Shown: one piece after another, positions 63,101-64,000 of the stretch
Layout of the letters: every line of letters starts with the position of its first letter
Numbering within the stretch: position 1 is the first letter of the stretch
Source of the DNA: Symsagittifera roscoffensis
Lineage: Eukaryota > Xenacoelomorpha > Acoela > Convolutidae
NCBI RefSeq assembly: GCF_963678635.1
Contig: NC_087070.1
Span: 39,012,600-39,076,599, forward strand
Reading direction: 5' to 3'
Length of the DNA stretch: 64,000 nt
The notes under the pieces: model-generated
Databases searched by the model: none
Told to the model about the DNA's origin: nothing
What the model saw: only the letters and a program-made list of their open reading frames with translations
Translations under genes and position numbers: made by a program

Positions 63101-64000
63101 TCACTCACCGGGAATCCCATATCTGCTTCCAAGCCTGCCTTCCATCCCTTGGTATGTTTCTGAATCATTTGCAGGCCAGGATTCTAGGCCAGGATTCCAC
63201 ACTCAGCGCCGTGACTACATGATAGTCGGATGCTAGCCTTTCCAGCGACTCTAGACATCAAGTTCTTGAGAAAAATCATAGTGCCGTTGCCAACTTCACC
63301 GTGGTACTCGCACACAAAACAGCTACGAATTGCACCTCATTCTTCTCTTTCACTGCAATGTCACCAAATCACGAGGCCAATTTTTTTCTCTGAAACGAAT
63401 GAAATCTCACGCATGATCGTTAGTCACAAGAGCGTTCTCCGCCTCTTGTTGCCACATGGAGGCAAAAGTCTGACTCCATCTCCTTTCTCAATCCCAGCGT
63501 TCTGGTATACATTTAAGATAATACTCGAGACCCTGTTCTCCAATGCCCTAATTTTTGTCGCTTTCCAGTATCAAGCCCGGATCACCGCGTCAGGTATTAC
63601 TGACATGATCCACCTCAAGAAACAAGTAGCGTCCTTCCTCCTCGCAAGACTTGGCCCGGAGTCATCTCGAGCAACATGTTGCATCATCAATTGGTACATA
63701 TGTAGGCAGTTGTCGCCCAACTTCAACTTATCACATGACTTCAGATCCTCCAATGCAACTCCGGTCAAGCACAACTGACTGAAAAAGATTCGCCATCAGA
63801 GGCTGAGTGGATGAGGGTGCACTCATTTTGTTCTCAAAGTACTCCAGCAGTAGTTTTTCCCACGTTCGCCCTAAATGACTCCGCAGCGCTCTGATGTTGA
63901 CTTGAGACCCAATCCTTGCCGACATCCACCTCCCACATTTGTCCACTGGTTTATCCTCTCTATATTTTTACCCTCTGTGGCTGAAAGTCCTCTTCTGTCT
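60136..64000 (-). pseudogene. Family-B ORF2 remnant (unit 4), cut by the window edge
   Basis: Minus-strand pieces in order right to left: 63571-63774, AFSVTEC (62914-63168), a SNLCLIGD...FETACKVF piece (62390-62638) matching SNLVLIWD...FETMCKVL of element 1 ORF2, a decayed Lys-rich piece at 61918-62110 and its duplicate at 60796-61032. About 1.07 kb from 60304 is duplicated in tandem at 61376. Stops and frameshifts show it is inactive. A deletion near 63887 joins non-adjacent parts of the ORF. Confidence 0.75.

Overview
The window is made almost entirely of mobile DNA from an invertebrate animal genome. No host gene, tRNA, rRNA or CRISPR array was recognised. Short introns and TTTTCAG-type acceptors close to start codons fit a nematode, but no marker gene fixes the species, so that is an inference.

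Layout. (1) Positions 1-18082 (+) are the 3' part of a giant, apparently intact LTR retrotransposon ('element 1'). It has a Ty3/gypsy-type Pol polyprotein (protease, RT, RNase H, integrase, and a C-terminal region resembling a TARG1-type macro domain), a second uninterrupted ORF of 2,981 codons with a complete SGNH-hydrolase signature, and a 921-bp 3' LTR. Its 5' LTR and gag lie left of the window. (2) 18083-22230 (+) is a decayed LINE carrying ORF1 zinc knuckle, AP-type endonuclease, RT and C-terminal zinc-finger remnants. A tandemly repeated AT-rich stretch follows. (3) 23416-40446 holds a LINE fragment, then minus-strand wreckage of a related giant retroelement ('family B'): three LTR copies and multiply duplicated, frameshifted remnants of the same ORF2. 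(4) After a 200-N gap, 40647 to about 54530 is a Maverick/Polinton with terminal inverted repeats of about 1.5 kb. It carries capsid, penton, core, packaging ATPase, retroviral-type integrase, adenain-like protease (one copy in each repeat), two PC4-like proteins and several conserved small proteins. No DNA polymerase B gene is visible. (5) 54531-57325 is non-coding and studded with a 14-bp motif. It is followed by a minus-strand LTR of element 1 type (57326-58238). (6) 58239-64000 repeats the arrangement of region 3: LINE fragment, family-B LTR, decayed ORF2.

How the genes would work together. In element 1, Pol supplies reverse transcription and integration; ORF2 sits where an env gene would, is probably made from a spliced mRNA, and carries an esterase-like domain. 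In the Maverick, one minus-strand block encodes virion assembly (ATPase, penton, core, capsid, with the protease at the ends) plus integrase, and another encodes ssDNA-binding-like proteins. Broken genes and the missing polymerase suggest this copy depends on helpers or is dying. The most novel points are the macro-like and SGNH domains in a retrotransposon, a 13-bp element in Pol conserved across two codon phases that matches the polypurine tract, and the Maverick in which a 31/62-bp minisatellite lies where a polymerase gene would be expected.
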